Source: Streptomyces spiroverticillatus
GTDB taxonomy: Bacteria > Actinomycetota > Actinomycetes > Streptomycetales > Streptomycetaceae
Direction of reading: 5' to 3'
DNA length: 64,000 nt
Assembly: GCA_014650415.1 (NCBI GenBank)
Contig: BMUX01000015.1
Coordinates: 164,931-228,930 of the forward strand
Position 1 is the first letter of the stretch, and every line of letters starts with the position of its first letter. Position numbers and translations under genes: made by a program. Below the pieces are notes generated by a model. The model was not told the DNA's origin and did no database searches. It saw only the letters and a list, made by a program, of their open reading frames with translations. Positions 42,185-53,611 of this stretch are shown here, in pieces.

Positions 42185-44025
42185 GCGTCCGCCCCCTCGT
42201 GAGTCCTCTCGCCCGACATCAGCCAGGCGTACTCCGCACTGTCCCGCAGCAGTTCCTGATGCGTACCGACCGCCGTGATCCGCCCGCCGGACAGCAGCGC
42301 CACCCGGTCCGCCAGCAGCACCGTCGACGGCCGGTGCGCGACGACCAGCGCCGTCGTGTCCTCCAGCACCCGCCGCAGCGCCGCCTCCACCAGCGCCTCC
42401 GTGTGCACGTCGAGCGCCGACAGCGGATCGTCCAGTACGAGGAACTGCGGCTCCCCGACCACCGCCCGCGCCAGCGCCAGCCGCTGCCGCTGACCGCCGG
42501 ACAGGCTCAGCCCCTGCTCGCCCACCTGCGTGTCCGCGCCTTCGGGCAGTCTGTGTACGAAGTCGGCCTGCGCGACGGAGAGCGCGCGCCGCAGCTCCGC
42601 GTCGCCCGCCTCCTTGCCCGCCCCCATCAGTACGTTCTCGCCGACCGACGCCGAGAACAGCGTCGGCTCCTCGAACGCCACCGACACCAGCTCCCGCAGC
42701 TCCGCGCGCGGCATCGCCGTGATGTCCCGCCCGTCCAGCGTGATCCGCCCGCCGGTCGCCTCGTGCAGCCGGGGCACGAGCGCGGTGAGCGTCGTCTTCC
42801 CGGACCCGGTCGCACCGACCAGCGCGAGCGTCTCGCCGGGCCGGATGTGCAGGTCGATGTGTTGCAGCAGGGGTACGGAGTCGGGCTCGGCGTCCGGGTA
42901 ACGGAACTCCACGCCCTCGAAGCGGAGGCCGTCCCGAACGGAAGGCGTCGAGGAAGCGGGGGCGTCCTCCGCCTCCTCCTCCGCGTCCATCACCTCGAAG
43001 AACCGCTCCGTCGCCGTCGCCGCCTCCTGCGTCATGGCGAGCAGGAAGCCGATCGACTCCACCGGCCACCGCAGCGCCAGCGCCGTCGACAGGAACGCCA
43101 CCAGGGTTCCGGCGGACAGCCCGCCGTCCGCCACCTGGATCGTGCCCAGCACCAGCGCCGCCCCGATCGCGGCCTCCGGGATGAACGTGATCATCGCCCA
43201 GATGCCCGCCAGCAGCCGCGCCTTGAGCAGCTCGGTGCCGCGCAGCTCCTGCGAGAGCTCGCGGAAGGCCTGCGACTGCGCCTTGTGCCGGCCGAAGCCC
43301 TTGATGATCCGGATACCGAGGACGCTCTCCTCGACCACCGTCGTCAGATCGCCGACCTGATCCTGCGCCTTGCGCGCAACCAGCGCGTACTTCGCCTCGA
43401 ACACCGACAGCAGAATCATCAGCGGGACCACCGGCACCAGCAGCACCAGACCCAGCGACCAGTCCTGCGCCAGCAGGATCGCGAACCCGGCCAGGATCGT
43501 CGTCCCGTTCACGATCAGGAAGGTCAGCGGGAACGCCAGGAACATCCGGATCAGCATCAGATCCGTCGTCCCGCGCGACAGCACCTGCCCCGACGCCCAC
43601 TTGTCGTGGAACGCCACCGGCAGCCGCTGCACATGCCGGTACAGATCCGCCCGCAGCTGCGCCTCCACCCCCGCCAGCGGCCGGGCCACCAGCCACCGCC
43701 GGAAGCCGAACAGCGCCGCCTCCACGATGCCCAGCACCAGCAGCGCGGCCGCCCCCAGCCACACCCCGCCCGGGTCCCGGTCGGCGACCGGACCGTCGAC
43801 GATCCACTTCAGGACGAGCGGGAAGACGAGACTCAGACAGGACGCCACAATCGCGACAACTGCCGCACTGCCCCAGCGTATTCGCACCGGCCGTACGTAC
43901 GGCCAGAGCCGCAGCAGGCCCCGCAGGGAGGACCGCTGCGGGGCTTCGGGACTCTCGGGGCTCTCGGTGGCGGGGCCGGGATCCGACTCCGTCTCGGACT
44001 CTGGGGCGGTGCGTGTATCGCTCAT
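42181..44025 (-). CDS. ABC exporter, TMD-NBD half-transporter (degenerate ATP site)
   Basis: This 614-residue partner of the downstream half-exporter has six membrane helices and an NBD with Walker A GATGSGKTT, signature LSLSGGQRQR, and Walker B QFLVLDDPLSALD, in which Asp replaces the catalytic Glu. The H-loop is VVAHRPST. In heterodimeric exporters such as BmrCD and TM287/288 one site is similarly degenerate. The ATG at 44025 lacks a clear Shine-Dalgarno; longer readings add about 80 Arg/Gly-rich residues with no family similarity and are rejected. It is first in its operon and divergent from the DrrA-like gene. Confidence 0.9.
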   Translation of the reverse strand: MSDTRTAPESETESDPGPATESPESPEAPQRSSLRGLLRLWPYVRPVRIRWGSAAVVAIVASCLSLVFPLVLKWIVDGPVADRDPGGVWLGAAALLVLGIVEAALFGFRRWLVARPLAGVEAQLRADLYRHVQRLPVAFHDKWASGQVLSRGTTDLMLIRMFLAFPLTFLIVNGTTILAGFAILLAQDWSLGLVLLVPVVPLMILLSVFEAKYALVARKAQDQVGDLTTVVEESVLGIRIIKGFGRHKAQSQAFRELSQELRGTELLKARLLAGIWAMITFIPEAAIGAALVLGTIQVADGGLSAGTLVAFLSTALALRWPVESIGFLLAMTQEAATATERFFEVMDAEEEAEDAPASSTPSVRDGLRFEGVEFRYPDAEPDSVPLLQHIDLHIRPGETLALVGATGSGKTTLTALVPRLHEATGGRITLDGRDITAMPRAELRELVSVAFEEPTLFSASVGENVLMGAGKEAGDAELRRALSVAQADFVHRLPEGADTQVGEQGLSLSGGQRQRLALARAVVGEPQFLVLDDPLSALDVHTEALVEAALRRVLEDTTALVVAHRPSTVLLADRVALLSGGRITAVGTHQELLRDSAEYAWLMSGERTHEGADA

Positions 44026-44115
44026 CGGACATGAGAGTACGAGGAGGGAACGCCGTCGCCCAGTGAGTATTCGGGGGCGCAGGGCAGCACGGCCCGTCCC
44101 GTGACGGGCGGGACA

Positions 44116-44150
44116 CCGTACGACCCCCAGAGCCCCTACGGGTCGTACGG
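44116..44150. promoter_or_regulatory. 11-bp inverted repeat in the divergent ABC spacer
   Basis: CCGTACGACCC (44116-44126) is the exact complement of GGGTCGTACGG (44140-44150), 13 nt apart. It lies between two divergent transporter operons (starts 44025 and 44253) and is a candidate operator for a shared regulator, for example the NarL-type regulator encoded at 47231. Confidence 0.45.
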
Positions 44151-44252
44151 GGCGGATCGGCCGACCGGCGCCGCCATCAACCGATCGGCTGATGCCCGGC
44201 CCGAGCGCGATGGCCGATACCGGCGCGCCCCGCGCACGGCGATGCTCGTGCC

Positions 44253-45197
<945 letters not shown>

Positions 45198-45200
45198 ACC

Positions 45201-45992
45201 ATGACGACCGCAGCCCCCGCCCCCACCCACGCCCACAGGCCCGTCCCCGGCGGTCCCGCCCTCGCCGCCGTCTTCAAGGCGGAGGGCAGGCTCTTCCTCC
45301 GCGAGCCCGGCTCCCTCTTCTGGATGATCGGCTTCCCGACGGCCCTCCTGGTGATCCTCGGCCTGATCCCGTCCTTCCGGGAGGCCAACCCCGACCTCGG
45401 CGGCCGCCGGGTCATCGACCTCTACGTACCCATCGCCGTACTCCTCGGCATGATCATGGCGTCCATCCAGGCCATGCCGCCGGTCCTCACCAGCTACCGC
45501 GAACGCGGCATCCTGCGCCGCCTGTCCACCACCCCGGTCCGCCCGCCGGCCATCCTCGGGGCCCAGATCGCCCTGCACGGCATCGCGATGATCGTCTCCT
45601 CGCTGCTCGCGATCACCGTGGGCAGGCTGGCCTTCGGCGTCGCACTGCCCTTCGCGCAGCCCGGCTACATCCTCTCCATGCTGCTGATGATCGCCTGCGC
45701 GCTGGCGCTCGGCGCGACCCTCTCCGCCGTCGCCGCGACGACCAAGGCGGCCACGGCGATCGGTTCCGTCGCCTTCCTCGTCATGATGTTCACCTCGGGC
45801 GTCTGGATGCCGGTGCAGACGATGCCCGACCTGCTCCAGACCATCGTCTCGCTCACCCCCTTCGGCGCCGCGTCCCAGGCCCTGGACCGGGCGATGCTCG
45901 GAAGCTGGCCGGAATGGCAGCACTTGGGAATCATGGTCCTGTGGGCGGCGGGTCTCACCGGTGCGGCGTCGCGCTGGTTCCGCTGGGAGTAG
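45201..45992 (+). CDS. ABC-2 type permease (DrrB type)
   Basis: This 263-residue membrane subunit has six helices (SLFWMIGFPTALLVILGLI; VPIAVLLGMIMASIQAM; IALHGIAMIVSSLLAITVG; YILSMLLMIACALALGATLSAV; AIGSVAFLVMMFTSGVWMP; a final helix near the end). The ABC-2 signature YRERGILRRLSTTPVRP links TM2 and TM3. It partners the ATPase encoded upstream (3-bp gap). The substrate cannot be inferred. Confidence 0.93.
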   Translation: MTTAAPAPTHAHRPVPGGPALAAVFKAEGRLFLREPGSLFWMIGFPTALLVILGLIPSFREANPDLGGRRVIDLYVPIAVLLGMIMASIQAMPPVLTSYRERGILRRLSTTPVRPPAILGAQIALHGIAMIVSSLLAITVGRLAFGVALPFAQPGYILSMLLMIACALALGATLSAVAATTKAATAIGSVAFLVMMFTSGVWMPVQTMPDLLQTIVSLTPFGAASQALDRAMLGSWPEWQHLGIMVLWAAGLTGAASRWFRWE

Positions 45993-45996
45993 GCAG

Positions 45997-47238
45997 ATGG
46001 GACCGGGGGAGCGGCCGATGGTGATCGAGGACGAGCTGCGGGGGAAGATCTTCCGCTGGGGACCGTACGGAATCCTGGCCCTCGCGCTGGCCGTCGCCCT
46101 GTCCACCGTCAAGGAACTGGAGATGACCACCGGCGAGTTGTACGCGCTGGTACCCGTGATCGCCGTGGCACTGGTCCTGCACACCTGGGCCGGACGCGCC
46201 GGGCTGTTCCAGTTCGACGGGGGCAACGACTCCACCACGAGCCAGACCGTCTACTACGTCCTCCGGACGATCCTCGCCTTCGTCCTCACCCACCTCAATC
46301 CCTTCTTCTCCATCTACGCGGTGCTCGGCTACTTCGACTCCCACGACATGCTGGGCCTCCGCTGGGGCCGGATCGGCCTGCTGGCCACGGCGGTCACCAT
46401 GGCGTACGGACAGGCCGGGGGCGCCTGGTGGCTGTTCGGCGCACTGCTCGCCCTGCACGTCTCCCTGGCTCTGACCTTCGAACGCTTCGGGCACAAGGCC
46501 GAGATGGACCGGCAGAACAAGGTCGCCACCATCCAGGCCCTCGAAGAGTCCAACGCCCGCCTGGAGGAGGCCCTCGCCGAGAACGCCGCCCTGCACGACC
46601 AACTCGTCGTCCAGGCAAGGGAGGCCGGGGTCTCCGACGAGCGCCGCCGCCTCGCCGCCGAGATCCACGACACCATCGCGCAGGCCCTCACCGGCATCGT
46701 CACCCAGCTCCAGGCCGCCACCGACAGCCCGGACCAGGAGACCGCCCGGACCCACGTGGACCGGGCGACCGCCCTCGCCCGCACCGGCCTCGGCGAGGCC
46801 CGCCGCTCGGTGCGCAACCTGAGCCCGGCCGCCCTGGAGCACGACGACCTCCCCGAGGCCCTGAAGAAGACCGTCGATGACTGGTCCCGATCGGCCTGTG
46901 TACCCGCCGAGTTCACGGTCACCGGCACGGTCGACCCGCTCCACGACGAGATCCAGGCCACCCTCCTGCGCATCGCCCAGGAAGCCCTCACCAACACCGC
47001 CAAGCACGCCCACGCCACCCGCGTGGGCGTCACCCTGTCCTACCTCGGCGACGAGATAGCCCTCGACGTCCGCGACGACGGCCGGGGCTTCGACCTCGCC
47101 GCCGACACGGCCGTCGGCTTCGGCCTGGGCGGGATGCGCGCCCGCGCCGAACGCCTCGCCGGAACCGTCGACATCGAGTCCGAACCCGGCTACGGCACGG
47201 CGATATCGGCCCGCGTACCTTTGGTCGACCATGCCTGA
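45997..47238 (+). CDS. Sensor histidine kinase (HisKA_3, NarL-type)
   Basis: This 413-residue membrane kinase has about five helices in the first 165 residues, a coiled linker (KVATIQALEESNARLEEALAENAAL), the phospho-acceptor His224 (RLAAEIHDTIAQALTGIV), and an HATPase domain (LLRIAQEALTNTAKHAHATR; GGMRARAERLAGTVDIESEPG). It probably senses the substrate or damage handled by the preceding ABC transporter. The ATG at 45997 lies 4 bp after the permease stop. An in-frame ATG at 46018 with GGGGGAG upstream is equally possible. It overlaps the response regulator by 8 bp, showing tight coupling. Confidence 0.93.
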   Translation: MGPGERPMVIEDELRGKIFRWGPYGILALALAVALSTVKELEMTTGELYALVPVIAVALVLHTWAGRAGLFQFDGGNDSTTSQTVYYVLRTILAFVLTHLNPFFSIYAVLGYFDSHDMLGLRWGRIGLLATAVTMAYGQAGGAWWLFGALLALHVSLALTFERFGHKAEMDRQNKVATIQALEESNARLEEALAENAALHDQLVVQAREAGVSDERRRLAAEIHDTIAQALTGIVTQLQAATDSPDQETARTHVDRATALARTGLGEARRSVRNLSPAALEHDDLPEALKKTVDDWSRSACVPAEFTVTGTVDPLHDEIQATLLRIAQEALTNTAKHAHATRVGVTLSYLGDEIALDVRDDGRGFDLAADTAVGFGLGGMRARAERLAGTVDIESEPGYGTAISARVPLVDHA

Positions 47239-47896
47239 GAACACTGACGACGCTTCCGTGATCACTCTCCTCCTCGTCGACGACCACCCGGTCGTACGGG
47301 ACGGACTGCGCGGCATGTTCGCCGCGGCCCCCGGCTTCGAGGTCCTCGGCGAGGCCGAAAGCGGCCCGCAGGGCGTCGAGTTGGCGGAGCGCCTGGCCCC
47401 CGACGTGATCCTGATGGACCTCCGGATGCCGGGCGGCGGGGGAGTGGCCGCCATCGCCGAACTCACCCGCCGCGGTGTCGCCTCCAAGGTCCTGGTCCTC
47501 ACCACGTACGACACGGACACCGACACCCTCCCCGCCATCGAGGCGGGCGCCACCGGCTACCTCCTCAAGGACGCCCCCCGCGACGAACTCTTCACGGCCG
47601 TCCGCGCGGCAGCCGCCGGCCGCACGGTCCTCTCCCCGGCGGTCGCCACCCGCCTGGTCACCCAGGTCCGCAACCCCCGCCCCGCGTCCACCACTTCCGA
47701 CTCCCCCCTCTCCACCCGCGAACTGGACGTCCTGCGCCTGGTCGCCAAGGGCACCTCCAACCGCGAAATCGCCCGCATCCTCTTCATCAGCGAGGCCACG
47801 GTGAAAACCCACCTCACCCACCTCTACGCCAAGCTGTCCGTCAACGACCGGGCAGCGGCGGTCGCCACGGGCTACGAACGCGGCATCCTGGGCTGA
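47231..47896 (+). CDS. NarL/FixJ-type response regulator
   Basis: This 221-residue protein has a receiver domain with acidic pocket VDDHP, phospho-acceptor Asp63 (ILMDLRMPGG), the Thr/Tyr switch region TTYDTDTD and Lys of LLKDAPRDE. A LuxR-type HTH follows (LSTRELDVLRLVAKGTSNREIARILFISEATVKTHLTHLYAKL). It is the cognate partner of the overlapping kinase and is likely to control the DrrAB-like operon, perhaps through the inverted repeat at 44116-44150. No strong terminator is seen after its stop. Confidence 0.95.
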   Translation: MPENTDDASVITLLLVDDHPVVRDGLRGMFAAAPGFEVLGEAESGPQGVELAERLAPDVILMDLRMPGGGGVAAIAELTRRGVASKVLVLTTYDTDTDTLPAIEAGATGYLLKDAPRDELFTAVRAAAAGRTVLSPAVATRLVTQVRNPRPASTTSDSPLSTRELDVLRLVAKGTSNREIARILFISEATVKTHLTHLYAKLSVNDRAAAVATGYERGILG

Positions 47897-48008
47897 ACCC
47901 CGCCGTATTGCCGCCCCTTCCGGAACATCGTGATCCGGCCGTGCTTTTCGCCTCACGGGCCTCAGCCGCACCATGGGTCGCCGTATGTGAACGTGAGGGG
48001 TGGGGGAC

Positions 48009-49238
48009 ATGAAGAGGATGCGCATACGCGCCTGCGTCGTGCTGACAGCGGCTCTGCTCCTGGGGGCCGTGGGCTGCGACGACGCCACCGGCCCGAAGCC
48101 GGACGCGCGCCCCACCGCCCCGCCCAGGCATCCCGTCTACTCCGAACGCCTCGCCGACCAGTTGGTGGCCGCCGGGAAGACGACGAAGGCCGCCGGAACC
48201 GCCCGCTTCACCTCCACCTTCACCTGGGACTCCCCGGCCGGGAAGCTGGTCGACACCACCACCGGCGACCAGTCCTTCGGCAGCGCCACCGCTCACGCGA
48301 CCCGAACGCTCACCATCCCCAAGGGCTTTCCGGAGACCGTCCAACACGCCTACGCGGACAACCCCGGCAGCACCCGCCGCACCTACGCGGTCCAGGACAC
48401 CGACGTCTTCTACCGCACGAAGCAGGGCGGCTGGCTGCGCTACCCGTCCGACTCCACCTGGGACTTCGCCTGGGCGAAGGGCGACCTCGCCGACCTGGCG
48501 GGCACGATCACTCCCTACGGAGGCACCCTCGCGGACGTTGCCTTCGCCAGCTTCCCGACCGCCCCGCCCAAGACCCTCGCCGACGGCACGCGCCGCTACA
48601 GCCTCAAGGTCCCCAGCGGCAACGTCTCCCCCCTGTTGCCCCACCTGGAGTCTCCTGCAGGCAAGGACTCCCGACGCGTCCCCGAGATCCCCCTCACCGT
48701 CGACCTCGACAAGAACGGCCGCCTGGTCCGCTCCACCGCCGACCTGACCGCATTCCTCAAGGAGTTCGACGTCGGCAAAGCCACCTCCCTGCGCGCCGAA
48801 CTGACCTTCACCGGCTACGGGACCCCGGTCGCCGCCGCCGTGCCGCAGGGGCAGAAGACCGAGGACGCCTCGAAGGCGCTCACCCTCCTGACGCAGGTCG
48901 AGCCCGGCGACTGCGCCGTCACCGACAACGGGCTCGGCACCTGGGCGCTGGTCCGCAGGACCGACTGCGGCGACCCGCACGACCTGCGGGTTTTCGGGCA
49001 GGTCACGTTGGAGGAGTCCCACAAGGGCACGCTCACCGAGGACGACGGTTACGACATGGCCATGGATCGCTGCGGTGACAAGTACGACGCCGTCCCCCAG
49101 TCCTGGGTCGCCGAGGCGCTCCCGTCCGGTTACTACTACACGAACGGCACCGGTTCGGCCGGCAGCGACGGGAACATCCAGGACGGTGCCAGCACCAGGG
49201 TTCACGGCAAGTACACCTGCTACGTCCGCACCTCCTGA
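48009..49238 (+). CDS. Lipoprotein of unknown function, paralogue 1
   Basis: This 409-residue exported lipoprotein has signal MKRMRIRACVVLTAALLLGAVGC with lipobox LGAVGC. The mature part has no recognised enzyme motif. It shares a clear pattern with the protein at 49883: HPVYSxRxADQLVAAxKxTxAAGxARFTSTxTW near the N-terminus, TTGDQSF, the shared block TPYGGTLADVAFASFPTAPPKTL, VPLTVDLDxxGRL, and a C-terminal half with cysteines in GDCAVTDNGLG, RRTDCGDPHDLRVFGQV and GKYTCYVRTS. The N-terminal half resembles LolA/LppX-like lipid-carrier folds in Streptomyces lipoproteins, a weak impression only. The ATG at 48009 has GAGGGGTGGGGGAC. Confidence 0.8.
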   Translation: MKRMRIRACVVLTAALLLGAVGCDDATGPKPDARPTAPPRHPVYSERLADQLVAAGKTTKAAGTARFTSTFTWDSPAGKLVDTTTGDQSFGSATAHATRTLTIPKGFPETVQHAYADNPGSTRRTYAVQDTDVFYRTKQGGWLRYPSDSTWDFAWAKGDLADLAGTITPYGGTLADVAFASFPTAPPKTLADGTRRYSLKVPSGNVSPLLPHLESPAGKDSRRVPEIPLTVDLDKNGRLVRSTADLTAFLKEFDVGKATSLRAELTFTGYGTPVAAAVPQGQKTEDASKALTLLTQVEPGDCAVTDNGLGTWALVRRTDCGDPHDLRVFGQVTLEESHKGTLTEDDGYDMAMDRCGDKYDAVPQSWVAEALPSGYYYTNGTGSAGSDGNIQDGASTRVHGKYTCYVRTS

Positions 49239-49350
49239 CCTCGCCCTCTCAGCCCTCCGGCCCGCCTCTTGCCTCACCGGCCCCGGCCCGCCTCCTTTCA
49301 CTCCGTCCTCGGCCTGCCCCTTTGGGCCCCGCCCTTCCCCTTCCGCTGAG

Positions 49351-49491
49351 CCCCCTTGGGCGGCGGACCGCCCCCCTTCCCTTTCCCCCGCCCCCTTGGG
49401 CGGCGGACCGCCCCCACCCCCCTCGTCCCCCGCCCCCTTGGGCGGCGGGGCCGCCCCCCCGGGGGCGGGACGGGCGGGCAAGGGGGCGGCC
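49351..49491. repeat. Triplicated 40-41-bp unit merging into palindromic repeat copy B
   Basis: CCCCCTTGGGCGGCGG begins at about 49351, 49391 and 49433. The first two copies end ACCGCCCCC and the third GGCCGCCCCCCC. The third copy continues into 49437-49491, which is the reverse complement (one substitution, one indel) of the element at 2777-2830. The array looks like slippage or repeated insertion of a dispersed element next to duplicated genes. Confidence 0.75.
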
Positions 49492-49619
49492 CCTCCCGCT
49501 CCCGGCCCGCCCGGGTGCCGCCCCTGCCCGCACCTTGCACGCCGGACGCGTCCAGCCCCGGGGCCCTCGGGGCGCCTCCCCGTGCCGGGCACGTGAAGCC
49601 CCGGCCCGCCGGGCCAAGA

Positions 49620-49745
49620 GGGTCCCCAGCCCCGCCCCTTCACCTAAACCCGCGGGGCAAGAGGGGACCGGTTGCCGTGCGGACGCGTCGTGGCTGGGCG
49701 CGCAGTTCCCCGCGCCCCTAAAGGGGCACGGCAAGAGCGCGACCG
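49620..49745. repeat. Dispersed intergenic repeat, reverse orientation
   Basis: It contains CCCCGCCCCTTCACCTAAAC and, after a 55-bp middle, GCGCGCAGTTCCCCGCGCCC. These are the reverse complements of modules at 60670-60780 and 26445-26515. The CGTCGTGGCTGG stretch between them matches the 60700 copy. Confidence 0.75.
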
Positions 49746-49882
49746 CGCAGCGGAGCCGCAGAGCCAGCCCGAGTTGGGCTGAATGTCCGCAGGGGTGCGG
49801 CACCCCCACCGCACACGTAAGATCCCCGCCCGATCCCCCGCCCCCCGGCGGCGGGCCCCACCGCGCACAGGGACAGGGACCG

Positions 49883-51178
49883 ATGAAGCACCCGTACGCA
49901 CACAAAGCCGCAGCCGCAGCACTCGGCCTCACCCTCCTGACCGGCACCGCCACCGCCTGCGCCCCGACCGGCGAGGGCGCGGGGGCCGCCCCGCACCCCG
50001 TCTACTCCGCCCGCCCCGCCGACCAACTCGTCGCCGCCCGCAAGGCCACCCAAGCCGCCGGCTCGGCCCGCTTCACCTCCACCCTCACCTGGCAGCACCC
50101 CCGCACCAGCAGGAACCTCACCGACCGCACCACCGGCGACCAGTCCTTCACCCACGGCGTCGCCCACGCCAACCGCACCGTCACCGTGCCCGACGACTTC
50201 CCCGAGACCATCGCCGACCTCTACGGCGACCGGCCCGGCCGCAAGCGCTACGGGTACGCCGTCCAGGGCAGCGACGTCTTCTACCGCACCCTCACGGGCA
50301 CCTGGCTGCGCTACCCCTCCGGCGCCCCGCAGGAGTTCGCCCAGGCCACCTGGGGCTTCAACGACCGCGCCGGCTCCCTCACCCCGTACGGCGGCACCCT
50401 CGCCGACGTCGCCTTCGCCAGCTTCCCCACGGCCCCGCCGAAGACCCTCCCCGTCGGAACGCGCCGCTACACCCTGAACGCCGACGGCGGCGTCGCCGAG
50501 TCCCTCCTCCCCAAGGGCCTCGCCCTCCGCGACTCGCCCGAACCCGCCGTCGCGAAGTCCGCCCCCGTCCAGGTCCCCCTCACCGTCGACCTCGACCAGG
50601 ACGGCCGCCTGACCAGGGCCACCGCCGACCTCACCCCCCTCCTCGCGGACCGCGAGACCGACGAGGACGACGGGGCCGAAGACAACCTCTCCCTCCGCGC
50701 GGAGCTCAACTTCACCCACTACGGCACCAGAACCGGCCCCCCGGTCCCCCCGGGCGACCGCACCGAGGACGCCACCCGCACCCTCACCCTCCTGACCGGC
50801 CTGAAGCCCGGCGCCTGCGCCACCACCGACACCGGTCTCGACGGCCTCTCCCTCGTCCGCCCGGCCGACTGCGCCGCCGGCCGGCACGACCTGCGCGTCC
50901 TCGGCCAGGTCAAGGTCAAGAAGTCCACCCGGGCCCCGATCACCACCCAGGACGGCGACGACATCGCCGTCCGCCGCTGCGCCACCCTCGCCGCGAACGC
51001 CGCTCCCCGCCTGCGCGCGGAAGCGCACCCTCCGGGCAACTACGCCGCGTACGGCCAGAGTCAGTGGTCCACCCTCATGGGCGGCTCCGACGGCGGCACG
51101 AACACCGTCGAGGGCCAGTACACCTGCTATTTCCTCACCTCGGTCCCGGTCGACCCCGACTCCGTCCAAGAGGTCTGA
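49883..51178 (+). CDS. Lipoprotein of unknown function, paralogue 2
   Basis: This 431-residue exported lipoprotein has signal MKHPYAHKAAAAALGLTLLTGTATAC with lipobox GTATAC. It is collinear with the protein at 48009 over its whole length, sharing HPVYSARPADQLVAARKATQAAGSARFTSTLTW, TTGDQSF, the TPYGGTLADVAFASFPTAPPKTL block, PLTVDLDQDGRL, and C-terminal cysteines (GACATTDTGLDG, PADCAAGRHDLRVLGQV, GQYTCYFLTS). Extra acidic residues (ETDEDDGAED) lie in the middle. It appears to be a tandem duplicate that has diverged substantially. The ATG at 49883 has ACAGGGAC upstream. It ends one base before the glgX stop (convergent). Confidence 0.8.
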   Translation: MKHPYAHKAAAAALGLTLLTGTATACAPTGEGAGAAPHPVYSARPADQLVAARKATQAAGSARFTSTLTWQHPRTSRNLTDRTTGDQSFTHGVAHANRTVTVPDDFPETIADLYGDRPGRKRYGYAVQGSDVFYRTLTGTWLRYPSGAPQEFAQATWGFNDRAGSLTPYGGTLADVAFASFPTAPPKTLPVGTRRYTLNADGGVAESLLPKGLALRDSPEPAVAKSAPVQVPLTVDLDQDGRLTRATADLTPLLADRETDEDDGAEDNLSLRAELNFTHYGTRTGPPVPPGDRTEDATRTLTLLTGLKPGACATTDTGLDGLSLVRPADCAAGRHDLRVLGQVKVKKSTRAPITTQDGDDIAVRRCATLAANAAPRLRAEAHPPGNYAAYGQSQWSTLMGGSDGGTNTVEGQYTCYFLTSVPVDPDSVQEV

Positions 51179-51179
51179 G

Positions 51180-53453
<2,274 letters not shown>

Positions 53454-53611
53454 CTGTCAGCCTCCTGCGGCTCGTCGGGGACCGGCGAGTCGAGAGGCTT
53501 TGGCGGCGTCCCGGCCGCCAGGCTCTCCACATGAGGTCCTTCCTGCTGTCATGCCCAGAGTGGCGCTCGCACTCACGTTTCCCCCGCAGGCCGCTGGTCG
53601 TTGGCCCGAAC

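Larger units (their letters stand above)
49239..49882. other. 644-bp repeat-filled spacer between the lipoprotein paralogues
   Basis: No gene is supported. From left to right it holds a C/T-rich run, a three-copy 40-41-bp repeat (49351-49457), reverse copy B of the palindromic element (49437-49491), a reverse copy of the dispersed repeat (about 49625-49745), and an approximately 130-bp leader of the second lipoprotein. The promoter of that gene probably lies at 49745-49870, but no clear hexamers were found. Confidence 0.6.
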
